Source: Scenedesmus sp. ARA3 (taxonomy: Eukaryota > Chlorophyta > Chlorophyceae > Sphaeropleales > Scenedesmaceae). Taken from it: a stretch of 58,586 nt of DNA. The DNA lies in assembly GCA_004335835.1 (NCBI GenBank), contig RWJK01001249.1, forward strand, positions 1,682-60,267, in the 5' to 3' direction. Shown piece by piece: positions 1-14,566 of this stretch (position 1 is its first letter; each line of letters opens with the position of its first letter). The notes below the pieces were generated by a model. The model saw only the letters and a program-made list of their open reading frames with translations, had not been told where the DNA came from and searched no databases. Position numbers and translations under genes: made by a program.

Positions 1-53
<53 letters not shown>
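1..53. repeat. (CTG)n tract, poly-Gln codons of the minus-strand gene
   Basis: A nearly pure run of about 17 CTG units touches the window edge, so its full length is unknown. On the minus strand it is CAG and continues the open frame of the truncated gene as poly-Gln. Confidence 0.85.
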
Positions 54-55
<2 letters not shown>

Positions 56-266
56 GCTGCCGGTGCATCTGCCAGAAGTGCAATGCCAGCACAGACAGAG
101 ACGCTTCTGCTGCGGCAGCATGTGCAAGCAACTCGCTGCTGCCAACCTTCTGGTGAAGGCGCATCTCTGCAACAGTGATTAGTCCACTCGCAGTATCTGC
201 AATGTCGTGCGCGATGCGTCTGAGGTACTCATCACCAGTTACGCTACTGCTGCCGCAGTTACCACC

Positions 267-323
<57 letters not shown>

Positions 324-2175
324 CTGGCTGATTGCTACTGCTGCTGCTGCCACGCTGCCGCCTGGCAGTGCCCGCAGCACGCCTGCCGCCACTGCACAGT
401 TTAGCAGCTGCTGCAGCAGCTGAGATGCCCAGTGCCAGTTCAGACCAGCCAGGCCAGTGGCTACCTTTCCGTTTGTCGCTAAGGCCACCTTACTACTGAG
501 ACTGACTGTCAGGTGCAAGCCCTTGCAGCCTTGTGGCAGCCCAGCTGCTGCAAGGGTTTGCACAGACTGCCATATGAAAGCCGGCAGCCGCTGCGGCAGG
601 TCTGCAACCGAAGCAGTCAAAGCAGGAGCAGCGGCAGCGTATGCAGTGTGCGAGAGTTAGCACATGTGTACAGTCATACACGTTGAGGGCTTGATTGCAC
701 TGCCTAATACACTGCACATACAATGCCACACTGTGGGGCCGGCGGCACAAACCTGCGTCCACAGTTGCATTTGTAGGGCCAGGCCACATACAGCAGTAGT
801 GGGCATGTGCCCTCGACCTCTGTGCCTCAGCTTCATGCAATAAATGGCTGTTGAGCTGTTACCACAGCAAAACAACAGATGCTGAGGACGCTGTGCTCGC
901 GACATAACACAGCAGCTCCTGTTGTAGGCAGCTGAAAAGTTGCCATGTGCACCACAACAACACCCTGAAGGTAAAAGTCACGCAGGGTGGCCAATGCTGC
1001 TGCTGCTGCTGCCAGTCAGAACAGATCCACTCACTAGTGCTGGCCAGCTCCTCTGCAGCTTGCCGTAACAGCTTGGCGCTGTTGCTGTGGAGGTTCAGCA
1101 GCTGCAGTAAGGCGCCCAGTTCTGCACGCATCCATCGGCATGCACAGCAGATGCAGCAGCAGTCAAGCAGACCTGCCAGCACAATCAATACATGCAGTGT
1201 ACTGTGTAGCAATGCCTGAAGCTTTAAGCAGCTGGTGCAAGCAGCAGGCGTGTGACATCCTACCGTTGTGTATGGGCATGCACTGCAGTCTGTAATGCTG
1301 TGCGGCCCAGTGCAGTCCTGTTGTAGGCCTCACAGGCAGTCGCTGCCTGCAGTCATCTGGCAATGCACGTTCTGCGCTGCTGTAAAACTGTGCCGGGCAC
1401 ATGCACTTCATACTGGAAGCATGTGCTGCTCACACGGCTTCTACATGCCAGCGCTCTACCGCCGTTGCTGCTGCTGCTGATGGTATCACTGCGGCCCCTG
1501 CGCACCTTGGCTAACATCCATCCACAGTGGCTGTAGCCCACATGGTCAGCGAAGCTTAAGTCTTCTGCTGCCTGTTTAGACGGCAGCAGCAGCAGCTCTG
1601 GCCGCTGCTGCAGCCATACCAGCAGCCGGGCAAGCGTAGCCACTGGCCGTTCAGCAAGCGTGGCTTGCAGGAACTCATCTGCATTCACAGCACCTTGGTC
1701 TGATTGCCGGGACACCTCACGCACGCACACCCCTAGCTCTCCAATTGCTGCTTGAGTTTGCCGGAAGACTAGTTCGTGCTTGGCACTGATGCGGTCTGCT
1801 GGTGGCTGCTGCAGCAGCTTGGCATGGGCAGATTGCTTCCATAAGAAAGCGGCTCAGCAGGGAGGCGTGAGCAGCACCTGTGTTGCACAGCTGCAGCGCA
1901 TAACAGCAAAATCAGATGACATGGAGAGGATTCCAGCATAAGTTCAAGCATGTTATTGCTGCTTCACTTGGCTGGCAAATGTATGTGTGCTACAGCTGCT
2001 ACTGTTGCTCAAGCTGGTGTGTGAGGCATGGCCGCGTGCCGAGCACTGCAATAGTGTGCACCCTCAACCAGAAGCCGTTGCTTTTATTGTATGTCTCAAC
2101 CTTGGCAAACAGCTCGGCAACCGGCATGCCCCCTGCCCTGAATTCCTCTAGCAAGAGATCCACATGGCCATGCAT
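1..2175 (-). CDS. Unknown Gln/Ser-rich protein, spliced, 3' part beyond the window
   Basis: I do not recognise this protein. Several minus-strand segments look like exons of one gene. About 2175-2070 starts with ATG at 2175 and encodes MHGHVDLLLEEFRAGG and then LFAKVETYNKSNGFW. About 1795-1480 includes HELVFRQTQAAIGELG, EVSRQSDQ and ARLLVWLQQRPELLLLPS. About 1147-1049 encodes ELGALLQLLNLHSNSAK and ends at a GTGAGT donor. From about 650 to position 1 there is a long frame with few Met (PQRLPAFIWQSVQTLAAAG, then a poly-Ser run at 320-270, then poly-Gln at 53-1). The helical, Leu/Gln-rich composition suggests a scaffold or coiled-coil protein, which is inference only. The gene runs off the left edge, so its C-terminus is unseen. 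It is co-oriented with two cilium genes downstream in coordinate, which is weak context. Exon edges are approximate. Confidence 0.5.
268..320. repeat. (CTG)n tract, poly-Ser codons of the minus-strand gene
   Basis: About 17 CTG units. Read in the frame of the minus-strand gene the tract is AGC, giving a long Ser run between QKSS and GGGNCGSSS. Confidence 0.8.
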
Positions 2176-2937
2176 GGCTCACAACTTGCAGCTGCTTCAC
2201 TTTCAACTCTCGGTAGTATAAATCGTCTCACGGCAAAGTTCGTTGGCTGATGCCAAACTGCAGAGGCTGCTGCAGCGGCTCCCGGTGCGGAAGGTGGATG
2301 AGAAGTGGCGGGGGTCACAGACGTTCTGCGCTGTTTCGTTACGAAAATAGTTGTCTGTTGGGTGACAATCAGTCCGATAATTCGAAATCGCTCCCACCGA
2401 CACACCTACACGCTGCGACGAATTGCTGCACACAGTTGTCCTGGGCGGTTCAAGCTGTCACACTGACAGCAGGGGATTTGTCAGGTATGGTGGTGACAGA
2501 GAAAACAGCGCATACCAAAGATCCCATTTACTTTTCTGTATGATATCTTCAGCTCGGTCGTATGCAATGGTGCTGCGTAGCTAACTACAGCAGCCTGCCC
2601 AGGAGCTCTGCAGCAGCTGCCCTGCAGGGCCGCGCCTGCTGCGATCATCCTATGAGCAGGCGCCTGCCTCAGCCAATGTAGCCACGCTGGCAACCCCAGC
2701 ATCACCGTCCCCTATCTCTCACTCTCCCTATCCCTTGGTTGATCAGAAGTAGCAAACTCGTCAACACCATCAGACTGTATGAATTACAGCAAGATGATGA
2801 TGCCTCGGGTGACCCAAGCTTGTTTGCCATCACCAACTGCTGATGACAGAGAATTTTCATACGGCATGTAAGCTTGTAAGTATCCTGAGAACTATTGATT
2901 GATATGGGCGATATGGGCTGCATGCTGCCTGCTGCGG

Positions 2938-5766
<2,829 letters not shown>

Positions 5767-6263
5767 GATATGTATGAAATTCCTGCAAATGTCTTGCTGC
5801 TCGCTTGTTGATTGTACGCTGCTTATCACCAGGTTGGACAGCCACGTCGTAACTGCTCAAGCTCTTAGCCCACGATCAACGGCATTTCAAGCAACCAGGC
5901 ATCAAGGGGCTGCTGTGTCCTGCTGTGTGGTTTCCAACAGATCAAGGTGCGAAGCACGGCTAGGGTTTGTCTGTAACACAGGGTTGCTCAGTAAGCGCAA
6001 GAAGTGGATGCAGAGGCAACAGCAGTCCTGGCAAACACAATAAACTTTGTACGTCTCACGTCTCAGCCCTGCTGCCATGCAGCCACACTCAGCTCTGCCT
6101 CAGCACACCATGCCCACCGTGGACACTGTGACATTGTGTGCATGTCACATGTCACATGACGGTCACAGCACACACTTTCCAGGTGCTCTGTGCATCTGCT
6201 GCCGTGCAACGTCTGGCCCAACTTCATGTGCAGCTGCACAAATAGACCAGCCTTCCTAAACCG

Positions 6264-7773
6264 TTACAAGTTCATCCGGATGATGGACTTCGTGGCATCT
6301 GACTTGACCTCGCCCCCTGGCCGCCATGCTCCGCCTGCATGAGCTGCCAGCAGCTCCTTCTCCTTTGCCCGCTGCTGCTTGCGAGCCTCAAACTTGGCTG
6401 TCTCTGGGTCATGCAGGTACTCTGCATGCGGGCAGTTGCACACGGTTTGAGCAGATGGCACACAGATGTGTGCTGCTGCAAGCAGCTGCAGTGCAGCTGC
6501 TGTATCCTAGCATGCTGCGTGTGCTGCTGGTGTGTGCCGCATGCGAATGTGTCGCTGCAGGAACTGTAGCTCTGAATCGGTCATCTTGCACGCTGATGCT
6601 GTCTGCCTGCCCACCTGGGAACTGGTTGAACGTGGCCATGGGCCCCTTGCGTGGCACTGACACAGGCTTGAACGGCACAGGCGCTGCTGCTGCTTCAGCT
6701 GCTGCAGCGCCATCTGCGCCGCTGCTGCTGCCTGCTGCTGCTGCCTCCGGCCGCGGCCGCCACTCAAACTCTCCTACTGCTCCTGCCGCCCTGCCTAACA
6801 GATTGCGTGTGACTGTGCCAGGGCCACCTGTTGGGGGTGGGTTGGCTGGCCTGAATGGCTTCACTGCTGCTGCATCTGCTGGTTTGCGTGTGGCTTGGTG
6901 GATGGGGTCTGCTAGGTACTGGTACTCGCCAGCAACCCCCAGTGCACCCTGGCGCTCGCTGAGTGTTGTCTTGTTGAAGCCGAACCCACCTGCGATGGAT
7001 GCGGTGACAAGCGGCACAGCTAGCTCAACTGAACAGCCAGAGCTGCTGCATGTTAGGCTGTATGTGGTGCAGCCCACTGCTGAGCTGCATTGGTGTTGAA
7101 CTGGTGGTCTGTCAAGAGGAACGCGCTACTTTGAAGCATGGGAATGTACTTGTCAACAACTGATGCTGCAGCCGCACATGCTGACAGGCCAAACACTGTC
7201 ATGCAGGAAACAGCGTGCAACGCTGTTGCTGCCGGAGCTCCCTTTCTCGCTGGGAGTGCATGCTGTCATCTGCTAGTCGTCATCACGACTGCAACCCTGA
7301 CTGCGGCAGACACGCTGCTGCAGTGTGGCGACGCAGGCAGCTGCTGCCTACCCACCTTTCTTTGAGGGCCCTGTCACAATGTTTTTGGGTGTGCCCTGCA
7401 CCTCGCCCTTCTTCTTCTTGATCTCCACAGTGCCAGCAACGTATGGCACCTTGCCACCCAGGGTGCCAACAAAGTCGCCTGGGCATGCGCTCCCCTTCAT
7501 GGGGCTTGCTGCTTTCCAGGGCTTCTCTGTTACGTTCTGCTTCTTGCTGGCATTCTTTTGCTGGATGGCTGACCGCAGCGGCTCCACAAACTTCTCCCCC
7601 TCGTACAGAGGCTTGAACTTGTCAAACGTGGCATCATTGTTCTTGCCAACTCTGCAGGTGGGGCTCTTGAAGTTGAGGCCCTTGTCACGGGGGTCTGGCT
7701 TCACTGTGTCTATGTAGGGGTCACCCTGACACAGTCCCTGCGTTTCCTTAAATACTACGTACTTGCTAGTCAT
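6264..7773 (-). CDS. CFAP96: CFAP96 (C4orf47/UPF0602 family) cilium-associated protein
   Basis: Three exons give about 324 residues. Exon 1 (7773-7359) starts MTSKYVVFKETQGLCQGDPY, then has FDKFKPLYEGEKFVEP, DFVGTLGGKVPYVAG and PKNIVTGPSKK. Exon 2 (6989 to about 6595) continues GGFGFNKTTLSERQ, YQYLADPIHQATRKP, VPFKPVSVPRKGP. Exon 3 (about 6434-6264) ends EYLHDPETAKFEARKQQ ... KSIIRMNL and a TAA that lies inside TGTAA. The order GDPY, F...YEGE, GT.GG.VP, P.KN....P.KKG, G(Y/F)G is that of the C4orf47 family, which localises to cilia or basal bodies; the exact role is not established. I chose ATG 7773 because it aligns with the family N-terminus, although the frame stays open further upstream. 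The gene is same-strand, about 500 bp downstream of the CFAP300 start. Confidence 0.85.
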
Positions 7774-8188
7774 CTCGGTATGCTGCGCTCGAGCTGCATG
7801 CAAGCTTTGTTGCTGGACACAGGCAGCAGCTGGAGTGCAGTGGTTTGTAGCTGTCGAATGTGGCTCCAATGACTCGAGCTCTTGCTTAATCAAAGTGAAT
7901 ATCGTAAGTGGAACTAAATCATTTCAGTTATTCGTGCGATGTCGCACTACAGTTCTTGTGTTACTCGGCATTCGTGACAGTGTTCAACAGTGATGCATTG
8001 CGATAAGTAGAAGGTGCTTCCGCAATATTTAGAAAGTGCAAGTTGTTTTCAGATTGTCTCTGCCTGTCTCTTGACTCCGCCAACGATAGCAGGATGAGAA
8101 AGGGGCGCGAAGAGCAGATACACGCGGGAAAGCTGTCTCCGAGTCCGCTGTGAAGCAGCATACGGCTGAAGCAGAAGCATTGCTAGTA
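7774..8188. promoter_or_regulatory. Divergent upstream region, CFAP96 / membrane protein
   Basis: This 415 bp stretch separates two start codons pointing away from each other, so it must hold both 5' UTRs and promoters unless further 5' exons exist. I see no clear core-promoter motif in it. Confidence 0.4.
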
Positions 8189-10337
8189 ATGGAGGAGCCG
8201 CGACGTCAGGCTGGTGAAGAGCCGCTGGTGGTGGTATGGCAGCCAGATGGTTCCTTGGTGGGTTGCTGCTGCTGCTGTCATTAGCAGATATTGTCATGCT
8301 TTGGTAAGCATTGCCTCACTGTACCGTTTTCATCTCCTTGCAGGCGATTGGATCAGACCCTGAGCGTGTGCCTGTAAAGAAGGAGCGCTCTGCACCTCCA
8401 GCTCGCATTGTTCCAACACCAGAGGAGGCTGCAGCTGCACAGCGGGCACTGGAAGGCAAGCACTGCACCGCATGCTGTACACGGACTGTGAAGTGCGTTG
8501 CTTATCAGTCGAACCGCACATCTTGCTATTCCTGTTTTAATAGGTTTTGGTTTGGGTGCTTCAGCAGCTGCCTGCGCAGCCAACCAAAGGTTGACACTGA
8601 ACATGCGCTTCCACTTTGACATGGTGCAGAGCGGCGTGCAGAGGCACTTTCTTACCAGCAGACAACTCTTCGCAGGCGGCGCAACATCTTCTTGGCACTC
8701 ACAGGTGAGGCAGAGCCGGCAGCAGCTAGCACAAAGTTAGGCAGCAGCGGAATTCACCATGTAATACCAGCATGGTGCTGGCTGTTCCCGCTGGGCGCAG
8801 CAAGCAGTTGTGTTCATTTGTAAGCAGGGACAACCTACAGCCTGTGCACAAGCATGAATACTGCGCAACATTTATATGCTGATCATTGCGTTGACCACCA
8901 GACTGCAACAACACACCCTATGATTTGCCAGCTTAGTCAGTCAGGCGTGGCCAGAAGGTGTGCCTTGACAACTATTGCCACTGCTGACCAACCGCGCTGC
9001 AACTGTCCGCAGCATGCGACTTCTTCTTCTTCTTCGGAGTGCTCATATACCAGGCAGCAGCAGCACACAGCCTCATGAGCGGCATCAGGATGTCAACAGA
9101 GCAAAACGACGGCTTCTTTGCCACAGACGAACGCAGCAGCAGTGACACCATTGTTGTCACCAGCCAGGGCGGCAGCAGCAGCAGCAACAGCAGCAACAGC
9201 AGCAACAGCAGCGGCATCAGGCAACTGGTGCCACTGGCGTGGTGGATCAACCCAAGCAGCCTGCGGCTGGAGCACTTGGTGTTCAGCCTGGTTGCTGACA
9301 TCGTGGCAGCAGCAGGTGGGCTGTCCTGACCTGCCCTTTTGCTGAGCTATGTGTTGCGTGCAGTAGCTGCTGTAGCGGCGGTCACTTTGATGGTCGCATA
9401 CTGCTGAGCCATGTGTCCTTTGAGCACTTAGGTGTTGCCGCAACAACTAACGCCGGGCCGGCGTACAACGGCAACAACTAAGGCCTGATGTGCCTGCTTA
9501 ACTCCGCCTTCTCTGCTGCTGCAGGGGCTGTGCAGAACCGCACGGCAGTGCTGTCGCTGTACTGCGTTGTGCAGGTGCTGTCCACGACAGCGCTGAGCAC
9601 AGTGGCGGGCCTCAGCCTCAGCCTGTTCACAGCTTTCAGGCTGGTGCTGCTGCTGCTGGCATTCTACCTGCGCAGGTAGGTCTGTTGCTGGTTGCAAGGT
9701 TGCCACCACAATGCATGCATTACGCTGCCCATGTCGGTAACACGCAGCAGAAGCAGCATGATTCCCAGCACCAGCCCATGATGCACTGCAGCATCATTCT
9801 ATGGGCTTGACCGTCCAGCACACTGCACCACACCACCTCATCAACATACAATGTGGCTGCATGCAACGTGCTGCCTGCAGTGCCATCTTCACATGGATCG
9901 CCCTGCAGCAGGCTGCAGAGCTGCCCCTGGAGCCCAGCACTGCAGCACGCCTGCAGCAGATGCTGTCGCAGCCCCCCCAGAACAGCTTCCTTCGGATGCT
10001 GTTCCGGCCACCCCGCGCAGACAGCAGCAGCGGCGTGAGGCCAGAGCAGCAGGCGACGGCAGCAGCAGCTGGGCGCAGCGGCAGCGCCACAGAACAGCAG
10101 GCCTTGGTGCAGCATCCTGTTCTGCCGGCAAATGTTGCGGTTGCAACAGCTCCGGACGCACATGTGGCTGCTCACGTGCCGCTGCCCAGTGCTGGAGTTG
10201 CTGGCCCTGCCAGCATAGCACGAGGTAGCCTGGAGGGGCAAGGCAGTGCGGACATTGAGCTCGCAGCTGGGGCTGCAATGCACGGCTCGCAGCAACAGCA
10301 CAGGCAGCAGCAGCAAGGGCGTGAGCACTCCGAGTGA
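8189..10337 (+). CDS. Unknown multi-pass membrane protein, six exons
   Basis: I do not recognise the family. Six exons join in frame to about 370 residues: 8189-8256 (MEEPRRQAGEEPLVVVWQPD), 8344-8451 (AIGSDPERVPVKKERSAPPA), about 8630-8700 (RAEALSYQQTTLRRRRNIF), 9038-9315, 9525-9676 and 9880-10337 (stop TGA). Hydrophobic stretches: one after the RRRR cluster (NIFLALTVLIYQAAAAHSL), one at LEHLVFSLVADIVAAAG, one or two in LYCVVQVLSTTALSTVAGLS and LFTAFRLVLLLLAFYL, and a short one at AIFTWIAL. The basic cluster before the first segment suggests a cytosolic N-terminus. The C-terminal half is Ala/Gln-rich and probably disordered. Exon 2 ends GAAG|GCAAGC, a GC-AG intron supported by frame continuity. 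It is divergent from CFAP96 and convergent with RPN9. Confidence 0.6.
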
Positions 10338-11530
10338 GCAGCAGGCAATGCAGCAGCAGCTGTCAAGCACTGTTTGAATGTTTTGGGCGCCGTCTTCAAA
10401 GCCAGCAGTTGTTGGCACTGCTGCAACAGCTTGGCGGCGGGAGCTGTTGCTCCATGGCCCAGAACTACACGTCGTATTGCGCAGTGCAATTGATATGTGC
10501 CCCGCCAGCATGTTGGCATGTTGCGCTTTTGTACCTGCAGGTTGCAGCTGCAAAACGCTAGTGTATACTACTGCCTGGATTCCAAAACCTAACACCCAGC
10601 ACTGCACGGTCACCGTGCTTTTTGGCAATGCGCAGTGTGTTGGCAACGGATGGTAACTGGGTGTTACTCGTGTGGCACCACTCAATGATAGGCTTCGTGC
10701 AGTGTTTCTATGCAGCACGGGCACCTGTCTTGAGCATGCAAGGCATGCACCTAAGCATCCCGTGCAATTTGTGCAGGGTCGAATGTACACAAGGTTTAAA
10801 TTATGTTATGGTCGAGGCTTCTGTGTGTGGTGTGTGAGTTTTTGGTGGGCCTTGAGTAAAACGACTTCTAAGGTTTGCACCACCGACACTGTGGCGTGAA
10901 TGCCAGCAGTCAACTGCTGGCCCGCACTCGACTGAAGACTGCCTTTGACAGGCGTGAAGCACGCATGCGCAGGTTGATTGGCCAGCAGTACTTGGCTGCT
11001 GGCGCTGCTGCATGGGCTGATACTGGGACTGTAAGATTCAGCCACAGGCTCATCTGATGCATGGGCCTTCAAGCCGAATGCTGTAGGTTACAAGACCTAG
11101 CGCATGACCAATTCTTAGCGCTGCTCGCTCCCACCGTTGTCCAGTACCACCTCCAAACAGCCTCACACCCTCTTGTTCCTCGGCAGTGCAGAACGCATGT
11201 GGCCCAGTCTCAGAATACACCACACCGCATGCGAGTTCACAGGCATCTATGGGCCGCCGCGCCTTACGGCAGGCAGCTGTCCGGCAGTGCAGCTTGAAGT
11301 AAATGTCCAACACTCCATCAGCATCAATTCCTCACTGAAGCCATAGCAACACGCAGCAGCAACGCCCCCACACCAGGCTTGCACGCTTCTGAACGCAGCC
11401 TCACGTGGTTGCTCACAACATCTCCAGCGCCACGCCCATGCGCTCTTGCTGTGTGTGGCATACCCGCAGTGCGTGTCTAAAGTCTGCTGTGGCCTGAAGC
11501 CTTGCGGCAGGTACTGCTGCTCAAGCATCC
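10338..11530. other. Convergent 3' region between the membrane protein and RPN9
   Basis: No gene is seen. The stretch holds the 3' UTRs of two convergent genes. A TTACA at 11087-11091 (TGTAA on the minus strand) fits the RPN9 poly(A) signal, about 440 nt after its stop; a TGTAA at about 11029 could serve the plus-strand gene. If so the two transcripts overlap tail to tail. A short echo of the last RPN9 coding segment lies near 11425-11460. Confidence 0.45.
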
Positions 11531-14500
11531 CTACACCACCTCCAGCGCTACGCCGATGCTCTCCTGCTCCAGTGTGGTGCTGGCTGCGTTGACGCGGCTG
11601 ATCCAGCCGTCCAGGCGATCCTTGAGCCCCGTGATCTGCGCAGTGGTCAGCACGCGACTGGCCACCCAGCTCACACTCACCTCCTGCGCCACCTGCACGG
11701 CACACATGAGTGGCACAGCAAGTGGCGGCAGCAGCAGGGCGATCACGTCAAGGACATTTGGGAGGTTGCACCAGTAATAGATTGACGCCACGATTACGCC
11801 ATGCGCCATACGCCACAGCCAAGCCGTAAGTTCCAACCGCTATGCAGTGCTCCGTGCACCCTGCAGGAGCCATTGCCTTGCAACGTCTGCCTTGTACTCG
11901 GCATCCATCCGCATAATGGCAGCCATCCAATACGCAACACAAACCAAACCAAACCCGTACCTGGTCGATGCTGCCCTCGATGAGGTGCAGCGCCAGCGCC
12001 TTCATGAGCAGGAACTCCACACCGTCCACGCTGAGCTTGGTGCGCGCAGCGATGGTGGCCAGCGGGATGCGGCGCTGCTCCGGCGGCAGGTCGCTGATCT
12101 GGTTGATGAGGCAGCTGATGGTCACCTGGTGGCGGCAGCACGCAGCGAGGAGTACCAGTGTATGCAGGGGCCAGCAGAGACAGTGCTCAGGGGCATTTGC
12201 CGCATGCATGTGCGGCAGGCATGAAGCACGTGCCTCTCCGCAGGCACGAGCACGCACGACAAGGTTGACTGCAGCTGCACCTGCTTACGCGATGCACGCT
12301 TCACCAACAGTGCTGGCACAACAAAAGGTTTTGTCACCGGACACGCCTTCAATAACATACACAACCCTCGCGCACCTTCTCCCGCAGGCGCCGCTCGTTC
12401 TCCACCAGGGCTGGCTGCGCGTTGAGCACCGCTGCGTGCTTGGCACACAGCGCGTCGTACTGGTGCAGGTCACCGTGGTTGAAGCACTCTAGCAGTTCGT
12501 GCAGCCACTTGTAGGGGCTGGAGTCCAGCACCTGCGCTTGCAGATGCAGCAACCGCGCCAGGAGAATGTAGTTGGAGCCCTGTGCATTTGCTGCTGGTGC
12601 ATGCGCAGAGATGCAATGTTGTTGACACTTGTGCAAGGGCACTAAATGCTGAGTTGCTCATGCACCTGCCCATTGAACGACTGCCCTGGCTTATTCATGG
12701 GACACAAATCAACACACCTTGACGATGGGGTGCATGAGCAGCTGCGCAAAGTTGTAGAGCCCCTCGCCCAGCAGCGCCGCCAGGCTGATGTCCACTGCCA
12801 GGGGCAGCTTGAAGTCGTAGCCGAGGCTGTCGCTGGCGATGAAGGCCAGGTACAGCATGCTGGAGCGGTAGAAGGCCGCGTAGTCCTTCTTGACCTGGCA
12901 ACAGGCAGCGCATGAGACAGTGGCAGTGAAAGGTAGCGGCGCAGGCAGAAGTGGCAAAGCGGCAACGTGATCAAGGCCAGGTACAGCATGATGGAGCGGC
13001 AGAAGGCCGTGTAGTCCTTCTTGACCTGTGGGCGGGGGCAGTGCAAAACACACCATAAGAACTGCGGTGAGAAGGCCAGGTACAGCATGCTGGAGCGGTA
13101 GAAGGCCGCGTAGTCCTTCTGGTCCTGGCAACAGGCAGCAGCAGCAGGGCAGGAGCAGTGCAAGAGACACCATATCAGCTGCTGTGAGCAGGAAGAGCGC
13201 ATGTGCAGCAGTAGAAGGCCGTGTGGTCCTTCCTGACCTGGCGGCGCAGACAGCAGTGTGACAGGAGCAGTGCATGGTACACCACACCAGCTGCAGTGAG
13301 AAGGATAAAAGCGCGCTGGAGCGATAAAAGCACGCATGGTCCTCTGGACCGGGCTGGCAAGAACCAAGCACTAGCGTGCTGGGTGTTGGGCACGGACAGC
13401 TGTCACGCGGCCGCCTGACTGTTGCCTGCAGGGCTTGCTGACTGTCGGCTGCAGAAGCAACATTCCAAGAATTGCTGGCGGACGACAAACTGCATCACTG
13501 TTAGCAAACAACGGCTGGACCAGCACATCCACACGCAATGCTGCTGCTCGTGCTGCACAGAGCAGATCTGCGGCACTTTCCAAAGGCGTTGCAAGCAGCA
13601 CACGGCTGCGCAGCCCCATTCAATGACCATGACGTCATCATCAGGGGTGCAGCGCACCTTGTAGTATAGACTGCTGACGTAGTGCACTGCTGCGCTGACG
13701 GATGGGTCCACATCTGCCAAGCTGTCCAGCTCAGCCTTGGCCTCCTCCACCATCACCTGCGCGGCACAGCCATTGCAAAGTGTGAAATGGCAGCATTGAT
13801 ATAAAATGGTGCCAGGACCCACATGTAGCTTCCCCTTCTCATAGCGTGGGAAGGCAGCAAGAGTGATGTGTTGGTGGTATGAGTTGTCAGCACCCAGCAG
13901 CGCAACATGTGTGGAGTGCTTGTGCAACTGCGGCAGCGACAGGCATGGGCTGCAGGAGCAGCGCAGGCACCAGGGCCATAAAGCAGGAGCAGAGCGCAGC
14001 ACCCGCTTCCGCCAAGCAAGATTGTATACGACACGCATGAATGCCACTGATACGCTAGCTTCACGACATGCTGATGCTTGTTCGCTCAGCATGTACGATG
14101 ATCAACACCTGTGCCCAGCGAAGTGGTGTGCAGTCAGAACTGCAGCTACCCGGCGTACCTTACACTCCTGCACTGCTCCCATCTCAAGCTTCTGCTGTGC
14201 CACGTGCATCTTCAAGAACAGCAGCGGCTGCTCGCTGCGTGGCAGCTTCTGCTCTTTCAGGCGCTCAGCGACGCCCTGCAGGAACTCCACTGTCTGCTGT
14301 GCATCTGGTATGTGCTTGGCCACATGCACTGCAAACTGGCTGAGCTTCAGCAGGTTGATCTTGTGGCCAAAATCGCTAATGAAGTTGTTGAAGAGCTCCA
14401 CGGGCAGCGTGCCCTTATTGAACTCTGGTTTGCTGAAGCATTCTTCCACTTTCAAGGTCAGCTGGTGCCACAGCTTGCGCTGGTGAAGGCTTGCAAGCTC

Positions 14501-14566
14501 TGCCACGTCCTCTGCTAGGCCAGGCTCTGCGGCCTGCAGCTTTTCTAGATAATCTATGGGCGACAT
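11531..14566 (-). CDS. RPN9: 26S proteasome non-ATPase subunit RPN9/PSMD13
   Basis: RPN9 is a PCI-domain subunit of the proteasome lid. Exon 1 (14566 to about 14155) has YLEKLQAAEPGLAED, HQRKLWHQLTLKVEECF and ELFNNFISDFGHKINLLKLS. About 13757-13660: KAELDSLADVDPSVSAAVHY. About 12894-12715: KKDYAAFYRSSMLYLAF, then LGEGLYNFAQLLMHPIV, the family signature. About 12530-12375: SPYKWLHELLECFNHGD and ALVENERRLREK. About 12135-11962: CLINQISDLPPEQRRIPLA and VEFLLMKALALHLIEGSID (winged helix of the PCI domain). About 11695-11531: VSVSWVASRVLTTAQITGLK to the stop TAG. The order and spacing match PSMD13; the estimated length of about 400 is slightly above the usual 375-395. A tandem array of decayed copies of the KKDYAAF exon edge precedes the true exon. 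Confidence 0.93.
12839..13362 (-). repeat. RPN9 acceptor-edge tandem array, five copies
   Basis: The first 50-55 coding bases of the KKDYAAFYRSSMLYLAF exon plus the preceding CAG acceptor recur upstream in the intron. Copy boundaries are at 12894 (true exon), 13025, 13124, 13237 and 13350, i.e. spacings of 131, 99, 113 and 113 bp. Copies 2 and 3 still read KKDYTAFCRSIMLYLA and QKDYAAFYRSSMLYLAF; copies 4 and 5 are increasingly decayed and the fifth has lost the AG. Confidence 0.9.

Noticed and set aside
175..423. Poly-Leu and poly-Ala frames on the plus strand over the CTG run
   Set aside because: Products of the triplet repeat; the opposite strand gives a coherent frame with normal protein composition on both sides.
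9720..10790. A 356-codon minus-strand open frame
   Set aside because: It overlaps the last exon of the plus-strand membrane protein, is Cys/Leu/Ala-rich from antisense CAG triplets, and has no recognisable domain or splice logic.
12642..13488. Minus-strand open frames of 240-260 codons across the RPN9 array
   Set aside because: They run through the intronic copies in mixed frames. Only the KKDYAAF...MHPIV part belongs to RPN9; the rest is intron that happens to be open.
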